NCBI RefSeq assembly: GCF_004103715.1
Contig: NZ_CP035282.1
Coordinates: 2,408,673-2,472,672 of the forward strand
From: Acidilutibacter cellobiosedens
Lineage (GTDB): Bacteria > Bacillota > Clostridia > Tissierellales > Acidilutibacteraceae
Reading direction: 5' to 3'
DNA length: 64,000 nucleotides
Below, piece after piece: positions 26,135 through 35,703 of the stretch. A program made the translations under genes and the position numbers. Positions within the stretch are counted from its first letter, which is position 1. Every line of letters begins with the position of its first letter. Below the pieces are notes generated by a model. It was not told the DNA's origin and ran no database searches. It saw only the letters and a list, made by a program, of their open reading frames with translations.

Positions 26135-27166
26135 CTAACCAATTCTATTATTATTGGACGACGTCCTTTTAAGCACATCTATGCTGCCTAAAGTTTTCCC
26201 CGCCCCCAAAGCCACACAATCTAAGGGGTTTTCCGCTATATATACAGGCATTCCCGTTTCTCGGCTTATAAGCCTATCAATCCCATCAAGTAAAGCTCCG
26301 CCTCCGCTTAATGTTATTCCCTGCTCCATTATATCAGATGCAAGTTCCGGAGGAGTCTTCTCAAGAGTAAATTTTATAGCCTCTACTATATTATTAACCG
26401 GCTCCTTCATTGCTTCATATATCTCTGAAGAACTTATCTCTATAGTATTCGGAAGTCCGCTTATCAGATCCCTTCCTCGTATACTCATCTTCGTTTCTTT
26501 TTCCTTAATATCAGCCGAACCAATGGAAATTTTCACTTCTTCCGCTGTTCTTTCACCAATCATCAAATTATATTCCTTCTTAATATAATATACGATAGAT
26601 TCATCTAATTCATCTCCGGCAATTCTTATAGAACGGCTGGTAACTATTCCTCCCAAAGATATGACTGCAACTTCCGCTGTACCTCCTCCTATATCTACGA
26701 TCATGCTTCCGGTTGCTTCGTGAACAGGAAGACCTGCTCCTATTGCTGCGGCCATAGGCTCTTCTATTAAATAAGCCTCTCTTGCTCCTGCATGAATAGT
26801 AGCTTCTTCTACAGCTCTCTTTTCCACCTCGGTAACACCTGATGGAACACATATTACCACTCTCGGCTGAAATATTGTTTTCTTCTGAATTGCTTTTCTT
26901 ATAAAATATTTAAGCATATTCTGCGTTATATCAAAATCAGCAATAACTCCGTCCTTTAAAGGTCTTATAGCTACTATATGTCCCGGAGTCCTGCCTATCA
27001 TTTTCTTTGCCTCTTCGCCTACTGCTAAAACCTGCTTTGTATTTGTCTGAATTGCTACTACAGAAGGCTCTCTCAATACTATTCCTTTTCCTTTCATATA
27101 TACCAAAGTATTTGCTGTTCCTAAATCTATACCCATATCTTTCGTAAAACTACTGAATAAGCCCAT
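26135..27166 (-). CDS. mreB: Actin-like rod shape protein MreB
   Basis: A 343-residue bacterial actin. The phosphate-1 region [21 protein letters not shown], the [17 protein letters not shown] phosphate-2 motif and the adenosine motif [12 protein letters not shown] are present. It organises lateral wall synthesis. First of mreBCD-mrdA-minCDE and 24 bases after radC. Confidence 0.97.
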   Translation of the reverse strand: MGLFSSFTKDMGIDLGTANTLVYMKGKGIVLREPSVVAIQTNTKQVLAVGEEAKKMIGRTPGHIVAIRPLKDGVIADFDITQNMLKYFIRKAIQKKTIFQPRVVICVPSGVTEVEKRAVEEATIHAGAREAYLIEEPMAAAIGAGLPVHEATGSMIVDIGGGTAEVAVISLGGIVTSRSIRIAGDELDESIVYYIKKEYNLMIGERTAEEVKISIGSADIKEKETKMSIRGRDLISGLPNTIEISSSEIYEAMKEPVNNIVEAIKFTLEKTPPELASDIMEQGITLSGGGALLDGIDRLISRETGMPVYIAENPLDCVALGAGKTLGSIDVLKRTSSNNNRIG

Positions 27167-27190
27167 ATATTGTTCCTTCCTTTCTTCTCC

Positions 27191-27904
27191 TTAAATTATA
27201 CTTCTTTCCTTAAAACTTACATATCTATTATCACCAATTATTATATGGTCTAACACCGTAATCCCGACAATATTACCCGCTTCTATTAGTCTATTAGTAA
27301 TATTGATATCTTCAGGACTGGGATTTGGATCTCCACTTGGGTGATTATGTATTAAAATAATGGAATTTGCACTCTTTCTAATAGCCAAATTAAAAACTTC
27401 CCGAGGATGCACAATGGAAGAATTCAAATTTCCAACAGAAATTGTTTCAATACTTATTATATTATTCTTTGTATTTAATATCGCTATTTTAAAATATTCC
27501 TTTTTTAAATATCTCATCTCCTCCATGAGCAGATTTACTAAAACCTCAGGAGAACTTACCTGGATTTTTTCCATATTATAATTATATTGAGATGAAATTC
27601 TCTTTCCCAGTTCGACTGCAGCGACTATCTGTGCTGCTTTACAATATCCGATTCCCTTGATTTGGGTTAACTCTTCCTGTTTAACATCAGACAAATATCC
27701 GATTCCGTTTTGATCCATGGATAATATCTTCTGAGCCAAGTCCATAGCGGTATCATCTTTATGCCCGGTTCTTATGATTATGGCCAAAAGCTCCGAATTA
27801 GATAAAAAACCTACACCATGCCTTTGAAGCTTTTCCCTTGGTCTCTCTGAAACAGGCCAGCTTTTAATCGTATAATTCCCTAAGGTTACATCTTTTTTCT
27901 CCAT
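27191..27904 (-). CDS. radC: RadC/MPN-domain protein
   Basis: A 237-residue protein with an N-terminal helix-hairpin-helix region (ELTQIKGIGYCKAAQI) and a C-terminal JAMM/MPN+ domain with the metal motif HNHPSGDPNPSPEDINIT. Despite the name, a DNA-repair role is not established. The maf-radC-mreB order is conserved in Firmicutes. Confidence 0.94.
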   Translation of the reverse strand: MEKKDVTLGNYTIKSWPVSERPREKLQRHGVGFLSNSELLAIIIRTGHKDDTAMDLAQKILSMDQNGIGYLSDVKQEELTQIKGIGYCKAAQIVAAVELGKRISSQYNYNMEKIQVSSPEVLVNLLMEEMRYLKKEYFKIAILNTKNNIISIETISVGNLNSSIVHPREVFNLAIRKSANSIILIHNHPSGDPNPSPEDINITNRLIEAGNIVGITVLDHIIIGDNRYVSFKERSII

Positions 27905-27938
27905 AGGATTTTCTACTCTCCTTGAAAATAATGTTTTT

Positions 27939-28520
27939 TCATAATAAACTTATATTAAAATATTTTTCTAAAAGATAATCAAGTTTAAAAACCGGCATAC
28001 CTACTACATTAGAATAACATCCCTCAATTCTTTCAACTAATATTTCTCCATATCCTTGTATTCCGTACCCTCCAGCTTTATCCTCATATTCATTGGTTTC
28101 TATATAATTTTTGATTTTATCATCACTTAATTTTCTAAACACTACCTTTGTTTTCTCATAATCTATAATTTTAATATTTGAATCTGCCTCTATAATTGAT
28201 ATTCCAGTTACTACATTATGTTCTCTCCCACTCAACAGTTTTATCATATTAAAGGAATCCCACTCATCTTTAGGTTTTCCCAATATCATATTATCTATAT
28301 AAACAACAGTATCAGCTCCGATTATTATTTCGTGATTTTTAAAATACTTTTCAACACTTTTGGCTTTCTCGAATGATAATGACATAACCGTTTCTTCCGG
28401 ACTAAAATTTCCCCTTACTTTTTCATTTATAAAACTGGGATATATTTCTAAGTCAATCTTATATTTAGAAAGAATATCCTTTCTCCTTGAAGAAGAGGAT
28501 GCCAATATTACTTTTCTCAT
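27939..28520 (-). CDS. maf: Maf-family nucleotide pyrophosphatase
   Basis: A 193-residue Maf/HAM1-like enzyme that hydrolyses non-canonical or excess nucleoside triphosphates (dTTP/UTP class in many members). The start is set at the ATG 28518-28520 with AGGTGG nine bases upstream; a GTG 12 bases earlier lies inside that site. Motifs: ILASSSSRRKDIL, IIGADTVV, LGKPKD, EYEDKAGGYGIQG. Upstream of radC in the usual order. Confidence 0.93.
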   Translation of the reverse strand: MRKVILASSSSRRKDILSKYKIDLEIYPSFINEKVRGNFSPEETVMSLSFEKAKSVEKYFKNHEIIIGADTVVYIDNMILGKPKDEWDSFNMIKLLSGREHNVVTGISIIEADSNIKIIDYEKTKVVFRKLSDDKIKNYIETNEYEDKAGGYGIQGYGEILVERIEGCYSNVVGMPVFKLDYLLEKYFNISLL

Positions 28521-28532
28521 ATATAATACCAC

Positions 28533-29057
28533 CTAATCTCTATTAATTCCTATTTTTTTTAAATTTTTTTCTAAATTTTTATTAATATAAATTGAAGAAA
28601 GACCAACAAAATATCCTGTAAGAAGACTTACGGGAAGCAATGGGGGTAAATAAGAAAATACCTTAAAATTATTCATTATCAGACTTGCCACTGCCACTTG
28701 AGAAACATTATGAGCTACTGCCCCAAATATACTTACTCCAATAAGACTAAATATATTGGAAAAGTATTTATAGACAAAATACATAATTAGGCAACTAAAA
28801 ACCGAACCTAATAAACTATATATTAAACTGGAAACACTTCCTGTGCTTAACACAAAAGCTATACTCTTCAATATTCCTACAATTAATGCTTCTTTAAAGC
28901 CAAATAATACTAAAGTTATCAATATGACAATATTGGAAAGTCCCAGTTTAGCTCCAGGTATAATAAAAGGGACAGGAATAAAGGATTCTATAATACTTAA
29001 TGCCAATCCCATAGAAACCAGCAATGCCAAAAACAACATACTCCTTATATTTCTCAC
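28533..29057 (-). CDS. Gx transporter family membrane protein (HepS1-like)
   Basis: A 174-residue integral membrane protein with five to six hydrophobic helices. It shows the family's FIPVPFIIPGAKLGLSNIV motif and glycine-rich helices. Such proteins were once annotated as heptaprenyl diphosphate synthase component I; current naming is Gx transporter, with unknown substrate. It follows a NusG domain II protein, its usual partner. Confidence 0.83.
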   Translation of the reverse strand: MRNIRSMLFLALLVSMGLALSIIESFIPVPFIIPGAKLGLSNIVILITLVLFGFKEALIVGILKSIAFVLSTGSVSSLIYSLLGSVFSCLIMYFVYKYFSNIFSLIGVSIFGAVAHNVSQVAVASLIMNNFKVFSYLPPLLPVSLLTGYFVGLSSIYINKNLEKNLKKIGINRD

Positions 29058-29072
29058 AAATACCCCGCTTTC

Positions 29073-29462
29073 TTAATAGCTAAGATAATCTATTTCATTT
29101 TCACCATTTTCTCCTTTGATTTCAATTATTAGTCTATTCGGCAAGCAAACTATCGTTTCTCCAGGCTTAGAAATATATCGCTGCTTCACATCTAATTTAT
29201 CAGGACAATCTGCCTCAATTACTCTAACTTTTTCATCCCCTATTTCTATTAAATTATAACCGTATTTCGTTTTAATTGGTATGGTTTTTCCTACCATTTT
29301 CGGATTAAAAGTAATTTTTTTGTACTCCTTCCCATTCACTTGAATACTAATATATTTTGAATTATACGATGTTGCATCTCTTTCCACATATATAATAGAA
29401 ATTAGGCTTATGATTATAATAATGATTATTAAATATTTATCTCCTTTTGTCAATAGAAACAC
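29073..29462 (-). CDS. NusG domain II-containing exported protein
   Basis: A 129-residue protein with an N-terminal membrane helix (about residues 9-24) and one beta-rich domain (YISIQVNGKEYKKITF, NLIEIGDEKVRVIEADCPD, ETIVCLPNRLIIEI). This matches the stand-alone NusG domain II family found next to Gx transporters and often near flavin-linked Rnf or ApbE genes. Neither of those lies here. Function unknown; extracytoplasmic location inferred. Confidence 0.82.
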   Translation of the reverse strand: MFLLTKGDKYLIIIIIIISLISIIYVERDATSYNSKYISIQVNGKEYKKITFNPKMVGKTIPIKTKYGYNLIEIGDEKVRVIEADCPDKLDVKQRYISKPGETIVCLPNRLIIEIKGENGENEIDYLSY

Positions 29463-29555
29463 CTTTCCATTATAAATGAATTAGGTATTATACATAATTA
29501 GTTTACCATTTATATTTTTCATTTACAAGCTACAATTTTATGTAAAAATATATAA

Positions 29556-29590
29556 ACAAAAAATACCCTAACTACTTCATAGGGTATTTA
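29556..29590 (-). terminator. Terminator after the hydrogenase-like signalling operon
   Basis: On the minus strand AAATACCCTA pairs with TAGGGTATTT around a nine-base loop, followed by T residues. It ends the six-gene cluster that finishes at 29644 and insulates it from the NusG domain II gene. Confidence 0.82.
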
Positions 29591-29643
29591 TAAAATCCAC
29601 AAAATCAAAGGACAATTGTATAAAAAAGTTTTCCATGGAATCA

Positions 29644-30195
29644 TTAATACATCTTTTTCTTAATTTCAGCTATATTATCGTTAATGTAATCCCTTATCCA
29701 TAGCAATATATCGGGACTGTTTATATCAACAGAACCAAGAATTTTCTTTATTTGTATCGTATCGAAGATAAACTCATTTTTGTCATAAATATGTTTATAA
29801 TAAATATCTACGTCTTTATTTGTGTTGATTAAAGTCATTATTGTCTGTCCCATGTTTCCAAGGGGTTCCCTGTCTATGTGAAAATATTTGAAAGAAAATT
29901 TTATCCTTGTTCCCTTGCCTTTCACAGATTCAATATTAAAATCTCCGCCACACTGTTTAGCCGCCTGCTCGGTTAATGGAATTCCCAGTCCTACTTTTCT
30001 TGTCTTTCTCGTTGTTACAAAAGGGTTAACCGCATTATTGGCAGTATATTCATCCATTCCCTTACCGTCATCATCTATCTCAACAGATAAGATATCATTT
30101 TTCGTATCTTCATTTATTACTATAGTTATTTTATTTGCTTCAGCATCTATAGAATTTATGCCCAAATCTAAAACATGAAGTGACAGTTCTTTCAT
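29644..30195 (-). CDS. GHKL-fold ATP-binding protein of a hydrogenase-like signalling cluster
   Basis: A 183-residue protein consisting mainly of a histidine-kinase-type ATPase domain without a phospho-acceptor domain. Visible are the N box (VLDLGINSIDAEA), the DDDGKGMD G1 motif, a lid with TTRKTRKVGLGIPL and the GKGTRIKFSF G3 motif. About 60 extra C-terminal residues have no match I recognise. The start codon overlaps the PHP gene by four bases (ATGA). It is the last gene of the cluster. It may be a serine kinase or anti-sigma-like switch; the substrate is unknown. Confidence 0.82.
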   Translation of the reverse strand: MKELSLHVLDLGINSIDAEANKITIVINEDTKNDILSVEIDDDGKGMDEYTANNAVNPFVTTRKTRKVGLGIPLTEQAAKQCGGDFNIESVKGKGTRIKFSFKYFHIDREPLGNMGQTIMTLINTNKDVDIYYKHIYDKNEFIFDTIQIKKILGSVDINSPDILLWIRDYINDNIAEIKKKMY

Positions 30196-30917
30196 TTTAT
30201 CCGTTTCTCCTTATTTCTTAGATACCTAAAAACTTCATTTAAATTCAAACTGCTCAATTCCATAAAATTTTCGGCTTCGTTTATTTGCCATAGATCATGG
30301 GCATCCGAATTCGTAATGATATTATAAATGCCCTTTATGTTCATTTTTTCTATCATTTCTTCATTGCATTCAGAAGAAATTTCCACAGTGGATATGTCTA
30401 AATTTTTTGGAATAAATCCGAGGACAGACAGTATACTGTAAGATTTCCTGTCTATATGGGCAGGAACAATTATTCCGTTATATTTCTTAACTAATTTATC
30501 TATTTCATCTATAGAATAGCTGCTGGCACTGGTAAGAAGCTTCTCTTCCCTATATATTACAGAATCCTCTTCATCTAATGCCAGCTGTTGTCCAAAAAAT
30601 TTTTCTGCATTTTTTATGTCAGGAATACTATCATATATCAGTTTCCCAAATTCCAATCCTTCTTCAATATTCCTAAAATAACAGAGAATATGAACCTCTT
30701 CTTTCGTATTTACTTCCATTCCCGGTATCAATAGTATTCCTCTTTTATATGCAATTTTTTCTGCTGAACTTACATTTATCATTGAATTATGATCCGTTAT
30801 GGAAATAATATTGAGCTTTTTTATATATGCCATATTCACAATATTGTTAGGCGTCATATCATCAGATGCACATGGAGATAAAGACGAATGTATATGCATA
30901 TCAAAAGAATATTTCAT
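30192..30917 (-). CDS. PHP-domain phosphoesterase
   Basis: A 241-residue PHP (polymerase and histidinol phosphatase) domain protein. Metal-site motifs in order: DMHIHSSLSPC (HxH at about 8-10), SITDHNS, PGMEVNTKEEVHIL, PAHIDR and TNSDAHD. Stand-alone members hydrolyse phosphoester bonds of nucleotides or related small molecules, but the substrate here is unknown. It lies in a six-gene operon with DRTGG, GHKL and HsfB-like proteins, so a signalling nucleotide or phospho-protein is plausible; this is inference. Confidence 0.86.
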   Translation of the reverse strand: MKYSFDMHIHSSLSPCASDDMTPNNIVNMAYIKKLNIISITDHNSMINVSSAEKIAYKRGILLIPGMEVNTKEEVHILCYFRNIEEGLEFGKLIYDSIPDIKNAEKFFGQQLALDEEDSVIYREEKLLTSASSYSIDEIDKLVKKYNGIIVPAHIDRKSYSILSVLGFIPKNLDISTVEISSECNEEMIEKMNIKGIYNIITNSDAHDLWQINEAENFMELSSLNLNEVFRYLRNKEKRIK

Positions 30918-30918
30918 A

Positions 30919-31248
30919 TTAAATACCCAAATTATTTAATTGACAGGCAATTTCATAACTGGTAAGTTTAGATTTAAATAAAGCTACTTTTTCCTCTTTA
31001 GCTTTTTCAACAGTATTTTTATCAATTTCCATATCTTCAGCTATGATTATGCCGGACATATTTACTAAAACAGCAACTGCAATAATATTAATATGAGTCT
31101 GAATGGTAATCCAAATATTGTTTTCTTTTCCATTGGCCATCACAACACTTAACAAATCTCCTATATATGCTCCGTCGACTTCCCTGTTTTCATCAAATCC
31201 CCCTATTGCTTCCAATTTTAAATTTTCAGCTATATCTTTAAGTTTCAT
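30919..31248 (-). CDS. DRTGG-domain protein
   Basis: A 109-residue protein matching the DRTGG fold (MKLKDIAENLKLEAIGGFDENREVDGAYIGDLLSVVMANGKENNIWITIQTH in its first half; read in pieces). DRTGG domains occur with CBS domains and in phosphotransacetylases and are thought to sense small ligands. The ATG overlaps the HsfB-like gene by four bases and has a GGAGG site. A second, related gene is at the head of the same operon. Confidence 0.82.
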   Translation of the reverse strand: MKLKDIAENLKLEAIGGFDENREVDGAYIGDLLSVVMANGKENNIWITIQTHINIIAVAVLVNMSGIIIAEDMEIDKNTVEKAKEEKVALFKSKLTSYEIACQLNNLGI

Positions 31249-32534
31249 ATTTCTCCTCCATCATCATTTAATTTTTTCAAATCCTTTATAAATATGCAAT
31301 CTTTTACTTGGGCAAAACCCCTTATGGTATCTTCCGCCAAAGCATGACAAGTTGGAGCTCCGCAAGAACCGCAGTCAAGTCCCGGTAATGCGTTTTCTAT
31401 TCTTTTCATTCTTGCCAATTTTTCCATCGCCCTATTTATATCCTCATCTAAATTCAATATTCCCTTCTGTTCAATTTTATTTGTCCAATTTATAATTCCA
31501 TTTTCTAATATCTTCTTAATATAATCTTCATCAGTATATTTAGTAGCGGTTACATTATATCCTGTATAGTAAGATAACCTTTCAATAATACTTTTAGCTA
31601 TAAAGGGATTTTCCACATTTAAAGGTCCTCCTACACATCCTCCCATACAAGCTAACCCTTCAAAGTACACTACACTATCAAGCTTTCCAAGTTCCATCTT
31701 CTCCAATACTCCTATTACATTTTCAATTCCGTCTACTGCAATATAATTATCTATTCCAATGGATTTACTCTGCCCCCCTACCGTTGCCCAGCTTATCCCA
31801 TTTACAGTCCCTTTTTCATAATGATTACAGGACTCAATCCTCTTCATCTTTTCAACAACTGGGCCATATATCTTATTTATTGCAATAGCTCCGTTTAATG
31901 AAGACTTCTCTATTCCTATGGGTTTCATGATGCTGGTAACCTTTGCAGGACATGATGCCAAACAAAATACTCCTATTTCTTCTGACTTATAACCATATTG
32001 TCTCTCTGCAGCTTCTCTTGCCAATCTTCCCGCTATTTCCATCGGAGATTCGACATTAACTATATTTTCTATAAGAGAAGGAAATTTAACTTGTATAAGC
32101 CTTAATATTGCCGGGCACATAGAAGATATAATAGGTTTGCGAATATCTTTCCTGTTAATCATATGCTTAATAACATTAGTCAATATATCAGCTGCTATTC
32201 CTTCGTCAAAAACACAATCAAAACCTATTTCCCGAATTCCCTCATATACCCTGTCCATATCTACGCTGCTGTTAAATTGTCCATATAAAGATATGCTTGG
32301 AATAGCTATATTGAATTTAAACTCCTTTAATCTGCTTAAGTCATCTGTAACAGAATTCTGTGCATGACTTGGGCATACTCTTATACATTCTCCGCAATCA
32401 ATACATCTTTCCTTTGTAATAACAGCCTTTTTATTTCTGACCCTTATAGCTTCTGTAGGGCATCGTCGCATGCAATTTGTACACCCTATGCATTTCTCAT
32501 CATTCAATACTACGGAATGAAAATATTCTCTCAT
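31245..32534 (-). CDS. HsfB-type [FeFe]-hydrogenase-like iron-sulfur protein
   Basis: A 429-residue protein. Residues 1-60 hold two ferredoxin-type 4Fe-4S motifs (C15, C18, C21, C25 and C44, C47, C50, C54). The middle is the large-subunit C-terminal domain of [FeFe]-hydrogenase. Its signature sequences are altered but keep four cluster cysteines: SSMCPA (C140), ASCPAK (C195) and LACMGGC (C296, C300). The proton-relay Cys next to C140 is Met139. The C-terminus has a further iron-sulfur domain (C388, C391, C396, C413). Known HsfB-type proteins are proposed redox or H2 sensors rather than producers. The DRTGG, GHKL and PHP genes around it fit that view. Confidence 0.88.
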   Translation of the reverse strand: MREYFHSVVLNDEKCIGCTNCMRRCPTEAIRVRNKKAVITKERCIDCGECIRVCPSHAQNSVTDDLSRLKEFKFNIAIPSISLYGQFNSSVDMDRVYEGIREIGFDCVFDEGIAADILTNVIKHMINRKDIRKPIISSMCPAILRLIQVKFPSLIENIVNVESPMEIAGRLAREAAERQYGYKSEEIGVFCLASCPAKVTSIMKPIGIEKSSLNGAIAINKIYGPVVEKMKRIESCNHYEKGTVNGISWATVGGQSKSIGIDNYIAVDGIENVIGVLEKMELGKLDSVVYFEGLACMGGCVGGPLNVENPFIAKSIIERLSYYTGYNVTATKYTDEDYIKKILENGIINWTNKIEQKGILNLDEDINRAMEKLARMKRIENALPGLDCGSCGAPTCHALAEDTIRGFAQVKDCIFIKDLKKLNDDGGEI

Positions 32535-32560
32535 TTTTCATACCACCTAATCCAATTTTA

Positions 32561-32989
32561 TTAGCTAATATATATTTTCATATTTACAGTTGTTCCCTTA
32601 TTAATTTCTGAAGCAATATCAAATTTATCACAAAATTTTTTCATATTAGGAAGTCCCATTCCTGCACCAAAGCCAAGTTCTCTTATATCATTAGATGCGG
32701 TTGAATATCCTTCCTGCATAACTAAATCAATATCTTCAATTCCTGGGCCTTTATCTTCAGCTATAATTTCTATTTCCTTTGGAGAAATATTTACAAATAT
32801 TTTCCCTCCAATAGAATGAATCACTAAATTCATTTCCGCCTCATAAGTAACTATAGCTGTCCTTCGTACTATTTGGGGATTAATTCCCAGTTGAACAAGA
32901 ATCTTTTTTATATTGCTTGATGCATCCCCTGCAGTAGCAAAATCATTTCTGGCTACTTCATACTCCATATTGATTAAATTATTGCTCAT
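32561..32989 (-). CDS. RsbT/SpoIIAB-like serine kinase (GHKL ATPase)
   Basis: A 142-residue ATP-binding protein of the anti-sigma-factor kinase type: VTYEAEMNLVIHS as N box, EDKGPGIED, and a lid with GFGAGMGLPNMKKFCD. The length and lack of other domains resemble RsbT or RsbW. It overlaps the upstream DRTGG gene by four bases (ATGA). A target sigma factor or antagonist is not encoded in the window. Confidence 0.86.
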   Translation of the reverse strand: MSNNLINMEYEVARNDFATAGDASSNIKKILVQLGINPQIVRRTAIVTYEAEMNLVIHSIGGKIFVNISPKEIEIIAEDKGPGIEDIDLVMQEGYSTASNDIRELGFGAGMGLPNMKKFCDKFDIASEINKGTTVNMKIYIS

Positions 32990-33354
32990 TGGTTGCCAAC
33001 TTCCTTTTTAATAGTAAGTCCCTCTAAATTCTCCTTATATAATTTTCCAGATGCAGTATACATTGTCTCTTCAGTAAACATTATAACAAAGTTCTTCTTT
33101 TTCGCTATCTCAATTATTGTGCTTGCAGGCCTTTTCCCTCTAACAAATACAATTGCCGATAGGTCAACCATCTCCGCCGCCTTCATTATTTGAGGATTAT
33201 TAAGTCCTGTTAAAAGTATAGTTTCCGAATTCACACAAGCAAGTATATCACTCATCAAATCAGAACTAAATGCATACTTCACCTCTCTGTCGAGATATTC
33301 TTCTCCCGTTAAGATTTCTGCATTTAAAATTTCCTTTATTTCTTTAATTTTCAA
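32986..33354 (-). CDS. DRTGG-domain protein, first gene of the redox-signalling operon
   Basis: A 122-residue DRTGG-fold protein starting at a TTG (33352-33354) with GGGAGGTG upstream. Recognisable parts are GEEYLDREVKYAFSSDLMSD, the ligand-pocket-like ILLTGLNNPQIMKAAEM and AIVFVRGKRP. It is longer than the second DRTGG protein of the operon and probably binds a different or the same ligand at another step; that is inference. Confidence 0.83.
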   Translation of the reverse strand: MKIKEIKEILNAEILTGEEYLDREVKYAFSSDLMSDILACVNSETILLTGLNNPQIMKAAEMVDLSAIVFVRGKRPASTIIEIAKKKNFVIMFTEETMYTASGKLYKENLEGLTIKKEVGNQ

Positions 33355-33474
33355 TATTACACCTCCCTGCCATATTTACCATCATAAGTGAAAATTATAT
33401 AGTTAATTTATTTTATCTTAATTCAAATTATATCATAAATAAAGGATTATCATAAACTCCATTAAAAATAAATT

Positions 33475-35703
33475 TCATGATATTACATTCCGTTTAAACA
33501 GAGTATAGGTAACTGATAAATAACAGATAAATACTAAAATAAAAATTCCATAGATGTTTAAAATATTTGTAAATACCTGATGCTCTGTAACATAAGGGAT
33601 ATATTCCCGATAGTTTGCCTTTGATAAGTAGGCAAAAACTGCTCCTGAACCGCAAAACGCCACTAAAATGGGAATACCAAACCATACGGACATTTGTTGC
33701 CGGATATAACGACTGATTTGTTTTTTATCCACTCCCAGTTTTCCTATAATTTCAAAGCGCTTTTTATGTTCTGTTGCATCTGTAAGCTGCTGCAATGCTA
33801 AAATAGTGAGACATATGACAATTAACACCAAGCTTGTATAAGTTCCCCCAAGACGAAGCATAAGAGAGTTGGATATTCCCTCGTTAAGCTGTAACGTTTT
33901 AAGTCTCACATATCCACTGTCTTTTGGAATAATACCAGTATCGTTTAGCCAATGGCTTACTTCATTATCCATATTTACTGCGAAATCATAAGAAAGAGGC
34001 TCCGTGGTATTTGCAGCATAATAGGTGGTTCCAAGGGTGAGTGTATTACACACAGAATCAGGCAAGATATAAACCGCCTTCATACGGCTTGTAAAAATCC
34101 CCATACCCACATTTATCTGATAATCTGCTCCCTTGGCCTTCGTAAGTGTGCATTCCCCAGCCCGTATTTGTGTATGCAGTTTATTGAATTGCCTTATTTC
34201 ATCAGATAATGCTGTATTAGACCAAGCGACGGCAAAACTGTTTTTGGGCAGGGATATTTCCTCATGTCCCGATAGCCTAAGCAGAGAGTTGTAATCGCTT
34301 AATGAAATGCCAAGAACAGGCATATAATTTTCTATTCTTATATTAAAATCGCTGTCTTTTAGAAAATATGTTTCCACATTTGCGGTACCAGCAACTTCAT
34401 AACCTCCCTTCGCCAAATAAGTATCAATGTATGAATAATCCATTTCTGCCTTTGGTAAATCATTAATATTATCCACTCTTGTATATGCTGAAAAGATTTG
34501 TACGTCGTAGATAGAACGCACTTTCAAATATCCGTCTGCCTGTGCAGTATAGGTAGGCATCCATCCAAGTAAAACAAGTGAACTCATAAAAACGCAGGTC
34601 AAAATTGCCATAGTTTTTGAATTTGTTTTTAATTTTGAAATAATTTGCCCCAACAAAAACAGATTCTGAAACCGGAATTTTTTTGATTTCTTTTTTGCAA
34701 GAACCACCATCCATGAAATACAGCAAAAAAAGGCAACAAGACTAAATATAACCATTCCCATTGAAAGCACCGGGGGAACGAAATTATAAATTCCTCCGCT
34801 GATCATACCCATTCTCAGCATATCATCAATAAGTCCTTGCATTTGTAACAAGAAAATACCTGTTGCCAATCCGGTGACGGAAAGCAGAGCAGCAACCAGA
34901 CTTCCCTCTCTTTTCATTTTACAAGTCGTAACAACAAAGATAGCGGCACAAATCAAAAAAATTATCGTGCCGAATGTACAGGCAGCAACCAGCTTCATTG
35001 CTCTTTGGCCGAATTGATTCCAAAAGGGAATGATCTTTATAAAACAAAGGAGCAAGATACAGATAGCTAAAGCAGAAGATAATATCACACTTGAAAAAAG
35101 CATATCCTTTATGGTAACCGTGCTTTCCGTATTATAGCTGTCATGAAGCATGTCAATTACTTTCTGCTTACGGATTACATGAACGTTTCCAAATCCGATG
35201 ATAATAAACAATGCGGTAAAAAACGTCAGTGTCCATAAAATCGTGTCCGGAAATATCGAAAAATAAAAATGATAAGATTCTCCAAAGGAAGCCATGATAA
35301 TAGCGCTTACAATTTGCGATAGTAATGTCCCAAAGAGAATTCCCATAACAACGGCAATCAGTCCCATTAAGAGCATTTCTATAAAAAACATATAGGCAAC
35401 TGTTCGCTGCTCCATACCCATAATAATTTGTAGTGCAAATTCTTTCTTCCTTCGCTTAATCGTATAGCGATTTACGTAAGAAATCAAAAAAACAAGCAGC
35501 ATGGCAATCAGCGGTATAATAATTTTCATCTTGCCAGAAAAATAATCCAGATTCATTTGAATAGGTAACCTGCTGTTATAAAACGGACTAGTAATGGAAA
35601 GAAATCCATAAAACAAACCCACAGAAAGAACCATGGTCAGCAGATAAATTAAATAATCCTTTGCGGAACGTTTTACATTTCTCAGAGCTAATTTAACGTA
35701 CAT
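33475..35703 (-). CDS. BceB-type ABC transporter permease
   Basis: A 742-residue FtsX-superfamily permease with ten hydrophobic helices and a large extracytoplasmic domain of about 200 residues between helices 7 and 8 (around residues 385-620). This is the hallmark of Bce-type peptide-antibiotic resistance transporters. The ATG at 35701-35703 is chosen over an upstream GTG because AGGTG sits nine bases before it. It overlaps the ATPase gene by 11 bases. Base composition is visibly richer in GC than in the core genes to the left. Confidence 0.9.
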   Translation of the reverse strand: MYVKLALRNVKRSAKDYLIYLLTMVLSVGLFYGFLSITSPFYNSRLPIQMNLDYFSGKMKIIIPLIAMLLVFLISYVNRYTIKRRKKEFALQIIMGMEQRTVAYMFFIEMLLMGLIAVVMGILFGTLLSQIVSAIIMASFGESYHFYFSIFPDTILWTLTFFTALFIIIGFGNVHVIRKQKVIDMLHDSYNTESTVTIKDMLFSSVILSSALAICILLLCFIKIIPFWNQFGQRAMKLVAACTFGTIIFLICAAIFVVTTCKMKREGSLVAALLSVTGLATGIFLLQMQGLIDDMLRMGMISGGIYNFVPPVLSMGMVIFSLVAFFCCISWMVVLAKKKSKKFRFQNLFLLGQIISKLKTNSKTMAILTCVFMSSLVLLGWMPTYTAQADGYLKVRSIYDVQIFSAYTRVDNINDLPKAEMDYSYIDTYLAKGGYEVAGTANVETYFLKDSDFNIRIENYMPVLGISLSDYNSLLRLSGHEEISLPKNSFAVAWSNTALSDEIRQFNKLHTQIRAGECTLTKAKGADYQINVGMGIFTSRMKAVYILPDSVCNTLTLGTTYYAANTTEPLSYDFAVNMDNEVSHWLNDTGIIPKDSGYVRLKTLQLNEGISNSLMLRLGGTYTSLVLIVICLTILALQQLTDATEHKKRFEIIGKLGVDKKQISRYIRQQMSVWFGIPILVAFCGSGAVFAYLSKANYREYIPYVTEHQVFTNILNIYGIFILVFICYLSVTYTLFKRNVIS

